Shown one piece after another: positions 32,748 to 33,908 of a stretch of DNA of 33,908 nucleotides (within the stretch, counting starts at the first letter, position 1; each line of letters starts with the position of its first letter). The stretch comes from Gillisia mitskevichiae (GTDB taxonomy: Bacteria; Bacteroidota; Bacteroidia; Flavobacteriales; Flavobacteriaceae). Made by a program: the position numbers and the translations under genes. The notes beneath the pieces were generated by a model. The model searched no databases. It was given only the letters and a program-made list of their open reading frames with translations, and was not told the DNA's origin. The stretch is from the NCBI RefSeq assembly GCF_003634585.1, contig NZ_RBLG01000008.1:1-33908 (forward strand). The letters run 5' to 3'.

Positions 32748-32862
32748 GAGGTCTATTAGGCGCTCTTGCTGGTATTGGAGTTGGGTGTTGCCTTTTTAAA
32801 GGAATATGTTTAGGTAGTGGTTTAGGTTGTGGTTTTTGTTCAGGCTTGTTATTGTCAGACAT
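32737..32862 (-). CDS. Short proline-rich basic protein (candidate)
   Basis: A 41-codon ORF from ATG at 32862 to TAA at 32737, antisense to the region after the three-TM gene and overlapping its end by 11 bp. It reads MSDNNKPEQKPQPKPLPK and continues with many Pro, Lys and Arg residues to ...APNRPPKK. The composition (charged start, Pro-Lys rich, no Trp or Cys) resembles short proline-rich proteins seen beside membrane genes in Bacteroidota. The opposite strand is also open here (a Gly/Cys-rich reading), so only one of the two can be meaningful. No promoter is visible. Confidence 0.4.
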   Translation of the reverse strand: MSDNNKPEQKPQPKPLPKHIPLKRQHPTPIPARAPNRPPKK

Positions 32863-32904
32863 ACTTATCTTTTAAAGTTCTTTAAATCTTTTTAAGTTAC
32901 CTAA

Positions 32905-32954
32905 GTCAGCGTTAGCTGCAAGGGCTTTTTAAATTGAATAACCGCGAGTCGTTC
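32905..32954 (+). repeat. Nested inverted attC-like site (short)
   Basis: The right part AATAACCG-CGAGTC-GTTC is the reverse complement of the left end of site 33 (GAACGACTCGCGGTTAT type), with the 6-nt spacer now on the right. The inner AGGGCTTTTTAAATTG is shared with site 33 in inverse. The left part AGC-GTTAGCTGC resembles the inverse of site 33's right end, but its AAC is replaced by GTC. It reads as an attC in the opposite orientation with most of its interior deleted. Confidence 0.55.
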
Positions 32955-33062
32955 AAAGCGATTAAGTGTTGTAGTGACAACGTAATGCAATGGAGTTTCG
33001 CAACACGCACCGAACCAACAACATGACTTTTCCGTCATGTTTTGTGTTGAGGTTATCGCTTT
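32955..33062. repeat. 108-bp segment with 12-bp inverted ends and an inner hairpin
   Basis: Bounded by GTTCAAAGCGAT (32951-32962) and its exact inverse ATCGCTTTGAAC (33055-33066). It contains the perfect hairpin ACATGAC-TTTTCC-GTCATGT at 33021-33040 and no ORF. It could be a gene-less mini-cassette or the leftover of one. Confidence 0.5.
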
Positions 33063-33190
33063 GAACGGTCTTGGTTAAGGCAAGTGGCGTGGAGTAGGGA
33101 CGCAAACTTGTCGGCTTAGTTGTTTTTTACTTGGTGTCTAAAATAGCACTTTTTACCAAATTGCCCGCTATTTGCGCTTAACCGATGTTG
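33063..33190 (-). repeat. attC-like site 34
   Basis: 128 bp, starts GAAC, GGTTAAGGC/GCGCTTAACC type. The right arm GTTGGCTGCAGTT pairs with AATTGCTGCCAAC at 33632, with differences at positions 7 and 11. Confidence 0.86.
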
Positions 33191-33199
33191 GCTGCAGTT

Positions 33200-33616
33200 T
33201 TAATCAGTTGCCATTGATTGATTATATTCGATACTGTAATGATTTTGATAAAGCAAAACATCTCTTAAACCCAGTAAAATTATCCAAACGGGAACAAAGT
33301 GAAATCCGATTTTAAGAAGTTCATTAGTATTGGGATTAGTAAGAATTGAATAACTCATTAATAATCCAATAAGTATCGATGAAATACCTGTTGTCAATTT
33401 AACTGTAGAAGGAATCGTTTTTTTGTAAACTCTACGCAGGAGTATTAATATCATCAAAGAAATATAAATTGCCAAAATTGAAAATCCAAATATATTCCTA
33501 GGTTCAAAATCAGTGTCTAAAAAGAAAACTTTTATTACAGCTATAATTAATAAGAGTGTAAAAAAAATACGTGAAAAAATCCAGAACTTGTCAGTTTTTA
33601 GGTAAAATAATTTCAT
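33200..33616 (-). CDS. Four-TM membrane protein of unknown function
   Basis: I start at the ATG at 33616 (MKLFYLKTDKFWIFSR), giving 138 aa. The frame is open to a TTG at 33643 inside the attC border. Hydrophobic segments lie at about 12-28, 43-60, 74-92 and 104-120, with short basic loops (LLRRVYKKT) and a polar tail NHYSIEYNQSMATD. No family is recognised. Stop 9 bp from site 34. It resembles the other small multi-TM cassette proteins here in size and style, without detectable sequence similarity. Confidence 0.68.
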   Translation of the reverse strand: MKLFYLKTDKFWIFSRIFFTLLLIIAVIKVFFLDTDFEPRNIFGFSILAIYISLMILILLRRVYKKTIPSTVKLTTGISSILIGLLMSYSILTNPNTNELLKIGFHFVPVWIILLGLRDVLLYQNHYSIEYNQSMATD

Positions 33617-33640
33617 TTTTTGTTTTGTTTTAATTGCTGC

Positions 33641-33768
33641 CAACGGTCTTGGTTAAGGCAAGTGGCGTGGAGTAGGGACGCTTTCTTGTCGGCTTAGTTG
33701 TTTTTTAGTTGGTCTCTAAAATAGCACTTTTCACACGAATGCCCGCTATTTGCGCTTAACCGATGTTG
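33641..33768 (-). repeat. attC-like site 35
   Basis: 128 bp, GGTTAAGGC/GCGCTTAACC type. Its right arm GTTGTAAATAGTTTTT starts a cassette that runs off the window. Confidence 0.86.
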
Positions 33769-33785
33769 TAAATAGTTTTTACTTC

Positions 33786-33908
33786 CTAATTATCTATAGT
33801 AGCTTTAAACTTTCCATTTTTTAAAACTAGTTTATTGTCATAATTTTCAGGATCACCCTGCTCCAGTAGAAGTGATATTTCAAAATTTCCTTTTATAATA
33901 TTTTGTTC
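33786..33908 (-). CDS. C-terminal end of an unidentified protein (enters from outside)
   Basis: An open frame from the window edge to a TAG at 33786-33788 encodes 40 residues (EQNIIKGNFEISLLLEQGDP ... GKFKATIDN). The alternating hydrophobic pattern suggests a beta-rich domain. The stop is 17 bp from site 35, the usual geometry for the 3' end of a cassette gene here. Too short to assign. Confidence 0.55.
   Translation of the reverse strand, partial: EQNIIKGNFEISLLLEQGDPENYDNKLVLKNGKFKATIDN

Larger units (their letters stand above)
78..33768 (-). mobile_element. Integron-type gene cassette array (34 complete cassettes, 35 attC-like sites)
   Basis: Thirty-five copies of a ~128-bp imperfect inverted repeat, all in one orientation, separate modules of 0.44-2.1 kb. 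Each module's two ends are complementary to each other (for example GTTGCCCACA at 2926 and TGTGGGCAAC at 3781), while the two flanks of one repeat generally are not. This is expected if the module is excised as a circle carrying one repeat, as integron cassettes are. I assign the array to the minus strand because most genes read that way, with their stops next to the repeat end that has the 3-nt spacer. Two toxin-antitoxin cassettes, a duplicated cassette and many unknown genes fit a sedentary chromosomal integron. No tyrosine recombinase or attI is seen, so within this window it is formally CALIN-like. Confidence 0.88.

Noticed and set aside
78-33768. CRISPR array
   Set aside because: The repeats are ~128 bp and the spacers are 0.4-2.1 kb with genes.
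78-33768. IS200/IS605-type or REP-like dispersed elements
   Set aside because: Repeat orientation is uniform, spacing is one per gene, and the arms pair across modules, not within a repeat. No transposase or RAYT gene is present.

Overview
The window is strongly AT-rich. It encodes many short exported proteins and lipoproteins with Bacteroidota-style signal peptides, and families typical of Flavobacteriia (DUF6090, DUF4369-TlpA, DUF6252-like lipoproteins, CreD). Shine-Dalgarno sequences are scarce. I infer a member of the Flavobacteriia; the genus cannot be told.

The dominant structure is a cassette array. Thirty-five copies of a ~128-bp imperfect inverted repeat (CAAC...GTTG), all in the same orientation, separate 34 complete small modules of about 0.44 to 2.1 kb, most with a single gene. 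Parts of two further modules lie at the window ends. Nearly all genes are on the minus strand, with their stop codons next to a repeat. The two ends of every module, taken from two different repeats, are complementary to each other over 8 to 16 bp, and this arm sequence differs from module to module. That is the signature of integron gene cassettes: the arms pair only in the excised circle. I therefore read the repeats as attC sites and the window as a piece of a large chromosomal integron or of a CALIN (attC cluster without integrase). No integrase or attI lies in the window.

The sites are unusual. The R-to-L spacers are 6 and 3 nt, the L boxes covary, the interior is conserved in sequence, and the R arms extend past 7 bp with an almost invariant G/A difference (a G-T pair on the plus strand) at position 11.

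Layout. 1-7.5 kb: membrane and exported hypotheticals, a CxxS thioredoxin-like lipoprotein, an exported DUF695-RraB protein, an ORF-less cassette with 20-bp repeated units, a higBA cassette, a bPH-like membrane protein and a RelE/ParE toxin-antitoxin cassette. 7.6-16.3 kb: DUF3298-like and DUF6252-like exported proteins, a divergent paralogue pair, DUF6090, a duplicated cassette, a degenerate cassette with a Ycf48-like lipoprotein. 16.3-22 kb: an FAD oxidoreductase with a cut-off reductase domain, a DUF1828 gene pair, and an AIPR (abortive infection) gene broken by a stop and a frameshift. 22-33.9 kb: CreD, an alpha/beta hydrolase, a GAF-like membrane protein, DUF4304, a membrane J-domain protein, a TPR protein, DUF5694, and a composite cassette with a nested inverted attC-like site.

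The genes do not form a pathway. They look like independently acquired adaptive cassettes: toxin-antitoxin modules, putative defence genes, envelope proteins and unknowns. Most start codons lie within tens of bases of a repeat, so how the genes are transcribed is an open question.
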